Of a stretch of DNA of 64,000 bases, positions 7,514 to 15,488 are shown in pieces. Below the pieces are notes generated by a model that worked only from the letters and a program-made list of their open reading frames with translations, did not search any database and had not been told where the DNA came from. Position numbers and translations under genes: made by a program. The stretch lies in the NCBI GenBank assembly GCA_030432235.1, contig JAUIHT010000001.1, forward strand, positions 1,116,001-1,180,000, written 5' to 3'. The DNA is from Verrucomicrobiia bacterium. Its GTDB lineage: Bacteria; Verrucomicrobiota; Verrucomicrobiia; Opitutales; Cerasicoccaceae. The first letter of the stretch is position 1. Each line of letters starts with the position of its first letter.

Positions 7514-10008
7514 GAGCGGGGCGGGCCTTGATAAAGCAGATGGATTCCTGAGACGTTGATGCGGTTGTAGCAATCTTCGCCGCCACCCGGCAATGCCGTA
7601 TAGCTTTCGTTTCCTTGCAGGTAGCTCATGTTTCGAGAGATGGGATCTTCATAAAGACGCAGCGTGTATCGCCTGTCGGCATCGAGCCGGACCCGCACGG
7701 AGTTGGACAGGTCGTAGCGGCTCCAGTCGCCCGATTGTGGCATGACCACGTAGCCGGATGCCACCCGCTGGCCGGAGACGGTGTCCACGATGTCGAGGTG
7801 TTTCACCGCACAGGTGATGCCCGTGTTAATCGGTCCGGAGCCGTTGGCGAAGGCTATGCGCACGGCATACTTGCCGTCTCTCTCAACCGTGACGGACTCC
7901 GCCAGCAGTTCGTCTTCGGGGTGTCCCCAGTCCTTAATGTATGCGTCGCCGGAGCGTTTTCCTCCGCTTGCTTTTAGGTCCGCGGCAGGGATGACGACGA
8001 TGCTACCCTGTGCTTGCCAGGAGGTCCCACGCGTGGGGTGGGAGGTCAGCCCGTTGATCGGGTCACGCGCGATGACATGGTAGACGTAAGTGTATGTGTC
8101 GGCGTTTTCCGAATCGGGATCGGTCCAACTCGTCGCCGTGGCTCCCTCGGCGCACAGCAGGCCGTCGCGGTAGATATCGAAAACCATGGCCTCCGCACGC
8201 GGATGGTTGAAGTCCAGTCGCAGGAGCTGTCCCTGCCGCGAGACGCCATCGCTCCACTGGGGTTGTACGGGGGCGAAGATGGCGGATTCGTCGGTGACGT
8301 CCACCATGCGGATGCGATCCGGCTCCGGCTCGTTTTCCGGGACCGCGAGAAATATCTCCCAGAGGTTTGCGTCGCAAAGCGAATCGCGCGGGATGTATGC
8401 CTGCGGGGAAATCGTTGAATCGTTCAAACGCACCTTGCGTACGGTTGCGATACCTGAGACGAAGTCCTCTTCGGATGGTAGGTGGATACGGATGTCGTTT
8501 TGTGCGCCGAGGTAATTGACGTTGAGTAGCTCGATGCAGGTTGCCTCGCCAAAAAGCTCCTGGCGCATGCGTGCGGTGATGCACGGTGTTACGCGAATGC
8601 CGCCCGTATCGATGTCGACGCCGAAGATGCTGCTCTGCACCATGGACAGGTAACCAGCCACCGACCAGAGTTGGCGGCGCGAGTTGATCACCGGTCCCGT
8701 TCGTGCGCCTTCGGTGACTTCCGCTAGGCCGGTGACGAAGTCGAAGTTCTCCATGTTGGATAGATTGGCAGCGGCCTGTTGCATGAGCGAATCCACGCCT
8801 GCGTCGAGAGCGGCGGCATTACCGGTCTGGCGCGCGGCTTTCAGCCAGTAGGCGGTGACGAACGGCCAGATGCCCTGATTGTGGTAGATGGCCTGGTCGC
8901 TTTCCTGCGGCCAGATGACGGGCGGTCCGTGTGGCCCCGACGGATAATTTTCCAGTGCCCGTTTTGCCTGCGCCTCATCGGCGACACCGAAGAGGATGGC
9001 GAAGCAGGTACCGAGGAGATCGTAACGCTGCACCGGCAGCTGAACGTCGCCGTATTCCGAGAGCACATAGGTGCGGTAGAGGCCGCTTGTCTCATCGTAA
9101 AAGTGCGCGTTGATTGCCTGCCCCAACGACTTGGCCCAGGCGGCGTATTCATCGCTTTCCTCGTGGCAGTCCAGGGCACGGGCATAGTCTGCCGCGATAG
9201 CGAGTACGCGCGAGTAAGCGGCGTTGACCGAAAGGGCTTTGGACTGGGCGATGAGCCGCGTATCCTGCCGGGTCCAACCGGGATAGGACTGCTCGCGCCA
9301 GTCGAGGAAGGACTGCTCGCCACGGTAGAGGCCGTCGCGGGGATCGTAAACGAGTCGGCGGTCCTGCTCAAGGGTGTCGCGCAGGAATGGATAGATTTCG
9401 CGGAGGAAATCCTCCCGCTGCGGGCTGGGCAGGTGCTTGAGCGTTTCGTGGGCGCCGATGGCCCAGACGATGCGGTCCGTCGAAACCGGATAGCTGCCGC
9501 CCGAACCAGTGTCCTGCATGAGCTGCCGGCGGAAGCCGCCCGGGATAGTCGGTTTGATCCGGGAGGCTTTGAAGCGGAGCGAATTCACGGCGCGCTGCGG
9601 GTCGTAACCGGCCAGGCCGAGGTGCAGCGCATAGGCCAGGTCGCGGGTCCAGACGTAGTTCCATTGTTCGCCGGTTTGAAAGACCTCCGCCTCGATGGCC
9701 TTGCCTTGCGCGTAGGAGCCGTCGCTGATGGCGGATACGGCGTTCTGCCCGGTTTCCTGCAGCGCCAGCGCATAGAGCGCATCAAAGAGCGTGTTTCCGC
9801 TGCGGCAGCGCGGCTGCTCCGGGGCCTCGGTAACGCGCAGGCTTCCACCAGCGGGTAGGTTGTCGCGCAGGGGACCGTCGGTGGTCAGGGTGTAGGCGCG
9901 CGGTTCGGCGGAGGAGTCAGCGCGCACGTCTCCGGTGTCGGTTTCCTGGGCGTGGAGCAAGGTGGAGGTCATTAGAAAAGCCAGGCGTGCGAGGATGCTA
10001 TTCGCCAT
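7510..10008 (-). CDS. Secreted six-hairpin glycosidase (amylo-alpha-1,6-glucosidase/GH63-like)
   Basis: 832 residues with a signal peptide (start MANSILARLAFLMTSTLLHA). Residues ~55-500 look like an (alpha/alpha)6 barrel: NYVWTRDLAYALHLGL, PTIPGGFRRQLMQD, the acidic FLDWREQSYPGWT, IWPQESDQAIYHNQGIWPF and NFDFVTGLAEVTEG. These fit the debranching-enzyme/GH63/GH37 group of inverting glycosidases. A fibronectin-like segment and a beta-rich C-terminal domain follow. First gene of a two-gene operon with the GH66-like enzyme. Together they would degrade alpha-glucan in the periplasm or outside the cell. One operator-like site overlaps its start codon region (10008-10018). The exact GH family is uncertain. 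Confidence 0.72.
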   Translation of the reverse strand: MANSILARLAFLMTSTLLHAQETDTGDVRADSSAEPRAYTLTTDGPLRDNLPAGGSLRVTEAPEQPRCRSGNTLFDALYALALQETGQNAVSAISDGSYAQGKAIEAEVFQTGEQWNYVWTRDLAYALHLGLAGYDPQRAVNSLRFKASRIKPTIPGGFRRQLMQDTGSGGSYPVSTDRIVWAIGAHETLKHLPSPQREDFLREIYPFLRDTLEQDRRLVYDPRDGLYRGEQSFLDWREQSYPGWTRQDTRLIAQSKALSVNAAYSRVLAIAADYARALDCHEESDEYAAWAKSLGQAINAHFYDETSGLYRTYVLSEYGDVQLPVQRYDLLGTCFAILFGVADEAQAKRALENYPSGPHGPPVIWPQESDQAIYHNQGIWPFVTAYWLKAARQTGNAAALDAGVDSLMQQAAANLSNMENFDFVTGLAEVTEGARTGPVINSRRQLWSVAGYLSMVQSSIFGVDIDTGGIRVTPCITARMRQELFGEATCIELLNVNYLGAQNDIRIHLPSEEDFVSGIATVRKVRLNDSTISPQAYIPRDSLCDANLWEIFLAVPENEPEPDRIRMVDVTDESAIFAPVQPQWSDGVSRQGQLLRLDFNHPRAEAMVFDIYRDGLLCAEGATATSWTDPDSENADTYTYVYHVIARDPINGLTSHPTRGTSWQAQGSIVVIPAADLKASGGKRSGDAYIKDWGHPEDELLAESVTVERDGKYAVRIAFANGSGPINTGITCAVKHLDIVDTVSGQRVASGYVVMPQSGDWSRYDLSNSVRVRLDADRRYTLRLYEDPISRNMSYLQGNESYTALPGGGEDCYNRINVSGIHLLYQGPPRS

Positions 10009-10018
10009 TATCTGTTTA
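10008..10018. promoter_or_regulatory. Putative LacI operator copy 2 (TAAACAGATAA on minus strand)
   Basis: One mismatch from the consensus core; the longer GTTAAACAGATAAT reads on the minus strand over 10007-10020. It touches the ATG of the glycosidase gene, a position suited to repression. Its centre is 54 bp (about five helical turns) from copy 3. Confidence 0.5.
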
Positions 10019-10061
10019 ACGGATTAGCTACCTTAATGGCCCTTGGCAAAGAGCTCTCTTG

Positions 10062-10072
10062 TAAACAGTTAA
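10062..10072. promoter_or_regulatory. Putative LacI operator copy 3 (TAAACAGTTAA)
   Basis: Exact copy of the core in the divergent promoter region between the glycosidase operon and the LacI gene, 43 bp before the LacI ATG. It could serve autoregulation and, paired with copy 2, DNA looping. Confidence 0.6.
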
Positions 10073-10115
10073 ACTGAAATTGACTCGGCAGTGGCCCACT
10101 TGCTACGAATTATCC

Positions 10116-11141
10116 ATGGCAATGACCATTCGAGGTTTGGCCAAAAAAGCCGGGGTATCGCCCGCGACGGTGTCGCTGGCCCTGCGGAATCACCCACGCA
10201 TCAGCAAGACCATGCGCGATCGCATTCAGCGCCTGGCTAAAAAGGAAGGCTACGTGCCCAACCCCATCGTCTCCAAGCTCATCGCGCAGGTGCGGGCCAG
10301 CAAGACGACGCTCTACAAGAGCACCATCGCCATTGTGAACACCTCCGAGCACGTCAGTGATACCGAGGAGCCCACTGTGCGCTCCTGGACCGAGGCGGCG
10401 GCAGCCCGAGCGCGTGAGCTTGGGTATTACGTGGACCACTTTGTGACCTCGAAAGAACACCTGCGCCCGGAGCGCCTCATCGACATCCTTGATGCGCGCG
10501 GTATCCAGGGGCTGATTGTTACCGGACCTTTTCATAACAACATCATCGACCCGAAGTTCGACGCACTCTGGGCACGATCCGTGGCGGTGGTTTTGGGTGA
10601 GCGGCCCGTGCGCCCGGCTCTCTCGTGCGTGATCAACAACCAGTTTAACACCGTCATCCAGGCCATGCGGGAGGCCCGCACACTCGGCTATCAGCGACCG
10701 GGGCTCTGCGTCCATCCCGACATCGACGAGCTTCTGGAGCAGCGCCTCAGCGGCGGTTACCTGGTCGGCCAGCAGGCGCTGCCGCCTGACGCGCGTTTGC
10801 CTGCTCTTGCGTATGCTCCCGATGACCAGCCCGGCTTCGAGCGCTGGTTTGCCGAGCACCGCCCGGACGTCATCCTGACTTTGCATACGGAGGTGAAGGC
10901 CTGGCTGGAGTCCATGGGTTGCAAGGTGCCCGGTGATTGCGGCCTTATCCACTTGGATTTGTCACCGGCCACACCCGGCTGGGCCGGCATGTGGCAGAAC
11001 CACGACGACGCCAGCACCGCTGCCGTCGATATGCTCACCGGCCAGCTTTACCGCAACGAGATCGGCCCGCCACGCTTCCAGAAATGCATGGTCATTAACA
11101 GCGACTGGCGCCTCGGGAAAACCGTTAAGGCAAAACGTTGA
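10116..11141 (+). CDS. LacI family regulator of the alpha-glucan locus
   Basis: 341 residues from ATG 10116 (an ATG at 10122 is also possible). The LacI helix-turn-helix is plain (IRGLAKKAGVSPATVSLALR, then KKEGYVPNP), followed by a sensor domain (GLIVTGPFHNNIID, RTLGYQRPGLCVHPD, GLIHLDLSPATPGWAG). It is divergent from the two-gene glycosidase operon, and only 4 bp separate its stop from the end of the convergent pseudopilin gene. The four TAAACAG(T/A)TAA sites around this gene are the obvious candidates for its operators. The ligand is probably an alpha-gluco-oligosaccharide or derivative; that is inference. Confidence 0.9.
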   Translation: MAMTIRGLAKKAGVSPATVSLALRNHPRISKTMRDRIQRLAKKEGYVPNPIVSKLIAQVRASKTTLYKSTIAIVNTSEHVSDTEEPTVRSWTEAAAARARELGYYVDHFVTSKEHLRPERLIDILDARGIQGLIVTGPFHNNIIDPKFDALWARSVAVVLGERPVRPALSCVINNQFNTVIQAMREARTLGYQRPGLCVHPDIDELLEQRLSGGYLVGQQALPPDARLPALAYAPDDQPGFERWFAEHRPDVILTLHTEVKAWLESMGCKVPGDCGLIHLDLSPATPGWAGMWQNHDDASTAAVDMLTGQLYRNEIGPPRFQKCMVINSDWRLGKTVKAKR

Positions 11142-11145
11142 CGCT

Positions 11146-11859
11146 TCAGTATTGGCGATTGGCCGGAACGAAATCGCCCATCTCGGAGTTGCCGAAGATG
11201 TCCTCGGCGGGCAGGCGTTCGACGCGTCCGTCGGCATAGCCGACATGGGCCTCGCCGTTGTAGCGCGTGGTGGGTTCATCCATAAACCAGACGCAGAATG
11301 AGTCGTTGGGGGTGTCTTCTTCGTAGATGAGTACCTTTGTCGCCGGGTCCTGCAGGAAGCTGAGATTGACGGTGCCGAGGGCTTTTTCGAAGCCCGACGG
11401 TCCGCTTGCGCCTTCCAGAAGCTCGCCCTGGTTGATGAGGAAGTTGAAGGAGTAGCTGAAGTTGCGGCCTGGCTCTCCCGGTTCGCTCAGACCTTCGTCC
11501 GCCGGAGCTCGCAAGAGGGCCGCGGCGGATTCGGCGCCGCCCAGGTAGTGCGCCAGGACGGTGTCCTCCGTTTTGGCTACGCCGTTTTCTGTTACGAAAA
11601 AGAAGTCCTTCGGGTCGTCGAGCCCGACATTGTCAGCGGCGACTTTGGGTAGGTGGCCGCCATGCTCGGCTGCGTAGAGATTGGCCGCCGTGAATATCTG
11701 GCGCATCTGGGAAACCGCCTCGGCCGCCTGAGCGCTCTCCCGGGCCTTGCCCAGGCCTGCCACGAGCAGCCCCGCCAGGATGGCCACCACCGCCACGACG
11801 GTTAGCAGCTCAATCAACGTAAAGCCGTTAGGTTGGTCGGGATGGCGGGGGTTGGGCAT
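11146..11859 (-). CDS. Prepilin-type N-terminal methylation domain protein, H-X9-DG family
   Basis: 237 residues. A short basic leader precedes the type IV pilin-like motif GFTLIELLTVVAVVAILAG, so the protein would be cut by a prepilin peptidase and methylated. The C-terminal part holds HVGYADGRVERLP, the DG-containing end of the H-X9-DG pseudopilin family that is abundant in Planctomycetes and Verrucomicrobia. Its role is unknown; the family resembles type II secretion minor pseudopilins. A TAAACAGTTAA site lies 69 bp upstream of the start, suggesting co-regulation with the alpha-glucan genes and perhaps a part in displaying or exporting their products. Confidence 0.85.
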   Translation of the reverse strand: MPNPRHPDQPNGFTLIELLTVVAVVAILAGLLVAGLGKARESAQAAEAVSQMRQIFTAANLYAAEHGGHLPKVAADNVGLDDPKDFFFVTENGVAKTEDTVLAHYLGGAESAAALLRAPADEGLSEPGEPGRNFSYSFNFLINQGELLEGASGPSGFEKALGTVNLSFLQDPATKVLIYEEDTPNDSFCVWFMDEPTTRYNGEAHVGYADGRVERLPAEDIFGNSEMGDFVPANRQY

Positions 11860-11928
11860 CGCGGGTTTTGTGTTCTGCTTTAGACAAAACGATACTTATC
11901 ATGGACGCAACGTCCACTTGGTAAGGCG

Positions 11929-11939
11929 TAAACAGTTAA
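11929..11939. promoter_or_regulatory. Putative LacI operator copy 4 (TAAACAGTTAA)
   Basis: Exact copy of the core (CGTAAACAGTTAAC over 11927-11940) in the 84-bp gap between the pseudopilin gene and the end of the DASS transporter gene. Only the pseudopilin gene starts next to it. Confidence 0.55.
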
Positions 11940-11943
11940 CCGC

Positions 11944-13512
11944 CTATTTGACCCATTCCGGCAGTTTTCCCACCATGATATCGAACGCGGGTATCATGAT
12001 CAGGTAGGTGACCGCCGGTATCAGGACGATGCCGATGAGGTTGAGCCCCAGGCCGCTGCGCACCATGTCGCGCATCGAGACGTAGCGGGAGCCAAACACG
12101 ATGGCGTTGGGTGGTGTCGCCACCGGCAGCATGAAGGCGCAGGAGGCCGCCATGGCCGCGGGAGCCAGCAGCAGCAGGGGGCTCTCGCCCAGACCGATGG
12201 CCACCCCGGCCAGCACCGGCATGAGCATGGTCGAGGTTGCTGTGTTGGAGGTGAACTCGGTCAGGAAAATGACCAGGACGGTGACCCCGCAAATGATGAC
12301 CAGCACGGGCATCCCTTGGAGAATGGTGACCTGATCAACGATCCAGGCGGCCAGCCCGGAGACCTCGAAGCCTTTGGCCAGGGACAAGCCGCCACCGAAC
12401 AGTATCAGTACGCCCCAGGGGAGCTTGGCGGCCCACTTCCAGTCCATGACAAAGATGCGCTTTTTGAAGTCCACCGGGATCAGAAAAAGCGAGAGGGCGC
12501 CGACCAGGGCGATGGTGGCGTCCTTGATCATGTCGGGCTGCGGAAAGACCGAGGCGATTTGATCGCGGAAAATCCAGCCCAGGGAAGTCAGCCCGAAGAC
12601 GAGGCCGGTCCAGCGCTCCGCCGGGGTTACGGGCCCGAGCTCTTCCAGCTCATGATGGATGATGGCCTCGGCGTTGGGGATGGTCAGGTTCGGCATGCGG
12701 TTGACAACTCGCGTCAGCCAGAACCAGGTGAAGGGCAGGAACAGGCAGGCCAGCGGTACTCCGACCATCATCCAGTTGAAAAAAGTGATTTCGTAGCCGT
12801 AGGTTTTTTCCAGGTAGCTTGCCAGCACGATGTTGGGCGGGGTGCCGACCAAGGTGGCGATGCCTCCGATGGAGGCCGCGTAGGCGATGCCAAGCATGAG
12901 GTTCAGCGAAAGCGTCTGCACGGGGGCCGGCACCGGCGCATCCTTGTCCGGATTTAGCTCACTCGTGATTTGCATGATAACCGCCATGCCGATGGGCAGC
13001 ATCATGATGGACGTGGCGGTGTTCGAAACGAAGGCCGATAGCAGCGCCGTCGCCAGCATGAAACCGATGACCAGCCGGTCCGGGGAAAAGCCGACCGCGT
13101 TGATGATATGCAGGGCGATGCGGCGATGCAGGTTCCAGCGCTGCATGGCCAGCGCGATGATGAAGCCGCCCATGAACAGGAAGATGACATGGTTGCCGTA
13201 GGGGAGTGTCGATTGGGCTGAGGGCATGACGCCCAGCAGCGGAAAAAGGGCGACCGGCAGCAGGCTTGTGGCCGGGATGGGAATGGCTTCGCTGATCCAA
13301 TAGATGGCCATCAGCAGCGCCACAGCGGCGACCCGCTGCGCCTCGGGCGGCATGCCGGAGGGGGAGGGCAGCATCACCACCACCAGGGCCAGCAGCGGTC
13401 CGGTAACGAGGGCGACTTTTTGATGCAGGCCGTAGGATTCTTTTTTATCCTTTTCGGGCACAGTTGCCTGCGCGGGCGCTGATTCTGTATTCTTTTCCGG
13501 GGTATTGCTCAT
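11944..13512 (-). CDS. SLC13/DASS family anion (dicarboxylate) transporter
   Basis: 522 residues with about 11 hydrophobic segments after a hydrophilic N-terminus. Both family signature loops are present: FVSNTATSIMMLP in the first half and EFTSNTATSTMLMP in the second, each followed by a proline-containing re-entrant loop (VGTPPNIVLASY; VATPPNAIVFGS). Family members use the sodium gradient to import di- or tricarboxylates, sulfate or phosphate across the inner membrane. The substrate is not decidable here. It lies upstream of the pseudopilin gene on the same strand, and is divergent from a sulfatase across an AT-rich 168-bp gap, so sulfate or a carboxylated sugar-acid product is possible. 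Confidence 0.9.
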   Translation of the reverse strand: MSNTPEKNTESAPAQATVPEKDKKESYGLHQKVALVTGPLLALVVVMLPSPSGMPPEAQRVAAVALLMAIYWISEAIPIPATSLLPVALFPLLGVMPSAQSTLPYGNHVIFLFMGGFIIALAMQRWNLHRRIALHIINAVGFSPDRLVIGFMLATALLSAFVSNTATSIMMLPIGMAVIMQITSELNPDKDAPVPAPVQTLSLNLMLGIAYAASIGGIATLVGTPPNIVLASYLEKTYGYEITFFNWMMVGVPLACLFLPFTWFWLTRVVNRMPNLTIPNAEAIIHHELEELGPVTPAERWTGLVFGLTSLGWIFRDQIASVFPQPDMIKDATIALVGALSLFLIPVDFKKRIFVMDWKWAAKLPWGVLILFGGGLSLAKGFEVSGLAAWIVDQVTILQGMPVLVIICGVTVLVIFLTEFTSNTATSTMLMPVLAGVAIGLGESPLLLLAPAAMAASCAFMLPVATPPNAIVFGSRYVSMRDMVRSGLGLNLIGIVLIPAVTYLIMIPAFDIMVGKLPEWVK

Positions 13513-13680
13513 AGGCTCGCGCGGAGGCTACCGTCATAGCAGCATTTTGGGGGGTAGAAGATTTTTGATTTATGTAGCACCCCAGTACAGTCAGCTTGAA
13601 AGACAAGCCAAGCTTGATTCTGATACTTTCTAAAATCCTTCTCGGTATTTTAGTGATATAAACTATAGATAAAATTCTAT

Positions 13681-15036
13681 ATGAAGAAACCCAGCCCCAA
13701 CATTGTCCTCATCGTCTCCGACGACCACGGCCGCGAAGCGACCGGCTGCTACGGCAATCCGGTTATCAAGACGCCTCACATGGATGCCCTGGCCGCCGGG
13801 GGTACGCGTTTTACCCAGGCTTTCTGCACGACGCCGTCCTGCGCCGCCAGCCGTTCCTGCATCCTGACGGGCCAGCAGAATCATACCAACGGCACCTACG
13901 GCCACACGCACGGCCTGCATCACTTCGCCGCCTTCGATGACGTGGTGAGCCTGCCGCGCCTGCTCAACGAAAGCGGCTATCGCACCGCGAATATCGGCAA
14001 AACGCATTTTGCCCCGGAGTCCGTCTATCCTTTTCAGGCCAAGCTCGACGCAGACAAGAGATACGGGCGCGACGATATCGCCATGGCCAAGGCCTGTCGT
14101 GAGTACATCGAGGCCGACGGGCCCTTCTTCCTGTACTGGTGCAGCTTCAACCCGCATCGTTCCGGCAACACGACGGACCATCCGTTCAAGCCGGATGCTT
14201 TCGGCAACCCAGGCGAGTCCTTTCCCGGCGATGCGGAGCAGACGTACGACGAGAGCGAGGTGGTGGTTCCGCCCTGGCTGCCGGACACGCCCCATACGCG
14301 CGCGGAGTTGGTTCAGTACTACCAGAGCATCAGCCGGCTGGACCGCGGCATCGGGCAGCTCATGGAGGAGCTGAAGCGCGCCGGTAAGTTCGACAACACT
14401 GTCATCATCTACATCTCGGATAACGGCGCGGCTTTTCCCGGCAGCAAGACCACGCTCTACGAGCCCGGCATGCAACTCCCCTGCCTTGTCCGCGCTCCGG
14501 AGCAAGCCAAACGGGGTGTCGCCTGCAACGGACTCGTGGCCTGGTACGACATCACGCCGACGATACTGGACTTCGCCGGGGTGCCGGAGAAAGCGAAGGG
14601 CATGTTCGGGCAGTCATTCCGGCGCATTCTGGAGGAAACCGATCCGGCGGACTGGCGTGAAGAAATCTTCGCCGCGCACACCTTCCACGAGATCACGAAT
14701 TACTATCCCATGCGCGCCATCCGCACGCCACGGTACAAGTTCATCTGGAACGTAGCCCATCCGTTGACCTTCTCCTTCGCCAGCGATTTGTGGACTTCAG
14801 CTACCTGGCAGCCCTTCCGTGAAAATGCGCCCGAGCATTACGGCAGGCGCACAGTGGAGGATTACCTGCACCGGCCTGCTTTTGAATTGTACGATCTGGA
14901 GAACGACCCCGACGAGCTACAGAACCTCGCGGCGGATCCGGGGCACCGCGCCCTGGTTGAGTCCTTCTGCGAAAAGATTAATAACTACCAGCGCGAAACC
15001 AGGGACCCCTGGCTGCACAAGTGGGAGTACGAATAG
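13681..15036 (+). CDS. Sulfatase (S1 family, sulfamidase/heparan-sulfatase-like), no signal peptide
   Basis: 451 residues. The metal-binding start (NIVLIVSDDHG) and the formylglycine site (SCAASRSCILTG, Cys54 in a C-x-A-x-R core) are intact, as are the IYISDNGAAFPG and HTFHEITNYYPMRAIRT segments. The layout resembles the N-sulfoglucosamine sulfohydrolase-like subgroup. Family members remove sulfate from sulfated glycans. The protein begins MKKPSPNIVL with no signal peptide, unlike the sulfatase at 29629-31041, so it may act in the cytoplasm on imported sugars. An AT-rich stretch before the ATG holds the divergent promoters for it and the transporter. Confidence 0.88.
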   Translation: MKKPSPNIVLIVSDDHGREATGCYGNPVIKTPHMDALAAGGTRFTQAFCTTPSCAASRSCILTGQQNHTNGTYGHTHGLHHFAAFDDVVSLPRLLNESGYRTANIGKTHFAPESVYPFQAKLDADKRYGRDDIAMAKACREYIEADGPFFLYWCSFNPHRSGNTTDHPFKPDAFGNPGESFPGDAEQTYDESEVVVPPWLPDTPHTRAELVQYYQSISRLDRGIGQLMEELKRAGKFDNTVIIYISDNGAAFPGSKTTLYEPGMQLPCLVRAPEQAKRGVACNGLVAWYDITPTILDFAGVPEKAKGMFGQSFRRILEETDPADWREEIFAAHTFHEITNYYPMRAIRTPRYKFIWNVAHPLTFSFASDLWTSATWQPFRENAPEHYGRRTVEDYLHRPAFELYDLENDPDELQNLAADPGHRALVESFCEKINNYQRETRDPWLHKWEYE

Positions 15037-15052
15037 GCCACGCACCGCGGGT

Positions 15053-15071
15053 CTGGGGCGCGTAGCCCCAG
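15053..15071. terminator. Hairpin between convergent genes (CTGGGGC-GCGTA-GCCCCAG)
   Basis: Perfect 7-bp stem with a 5-base loop in the 59-bp gap between the convergent sulfatase and cutA genes. There is no U-tract on either side, so it may be an mRNA-end hairpin or a small dispersed repeat rather than a classical terminator. Confidence 0.4.
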
Positions 15072-15095
15072 GTTGTGCATTAGCCACGGCTAGCT

Positions 15096-15404
15096 TTAGC
15101 TATTCACCCAGGCGGCATAGTCTGGCGAGCAATGCGTTGCCTTTACCGCGACCCACTGCGGCGTGTCGTAGGGGTGGTGCGTACGCAGGTAGGTTTCGAT
15201 GTCAGCGACTTTGCCTTCGGCGAACTTGACCGCCAACCGGAACTCCCTGGCGCGTTCGAGTTTGCCCTCCCAGCGGTAATGAGACACGACCGGACCGTCG
15301 ATTTGCACACAGGCGGCCAGTCTGGATTCCACCAGGCCTTGCGCAAGCGCATCCGCCTGCTCCTTTGTCTCCACCGTAGTCCAGCCGACGCAAATCGCAT
15401 CCAT
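15096..15404 (-). CDS. cutA: Divalent-cation tolerance protein CutA
   Basis: 102 residues, the usual CutA1 length. Family landmarks are the early TTVETKEQADALAQGLVE helix, RLAACVQI, SHYRWEGKLE, the EFRLAVKFAEGK strand and the C-terminal HPYDTPQWVAV. CutA forms very stable trimers related to PII proteins and has been linked to copper tolerance; its biochemical role is unsettled. Stand-alone gene, convergent with the sulfatase and divergent from the SIS-domain gene. Confidence 0.95.
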   Translation of the reverse strand: MDAICVGWTTVETKEQADALAQGLVESRLAACVQIDGPVVSHYRWEGKLERAREFRLAVKFAEGKVADIETYLRTHHPYDTPQWVAVKATHCSPDYAAWVNS

Positions 15405-15488
15405 GCCTTTACCATGACTTATACCTGCACGGCCTCAATTTATTTTTGTGACAAGCGTGTGATTTCATGGCTGAACTTTCCGTGAATT

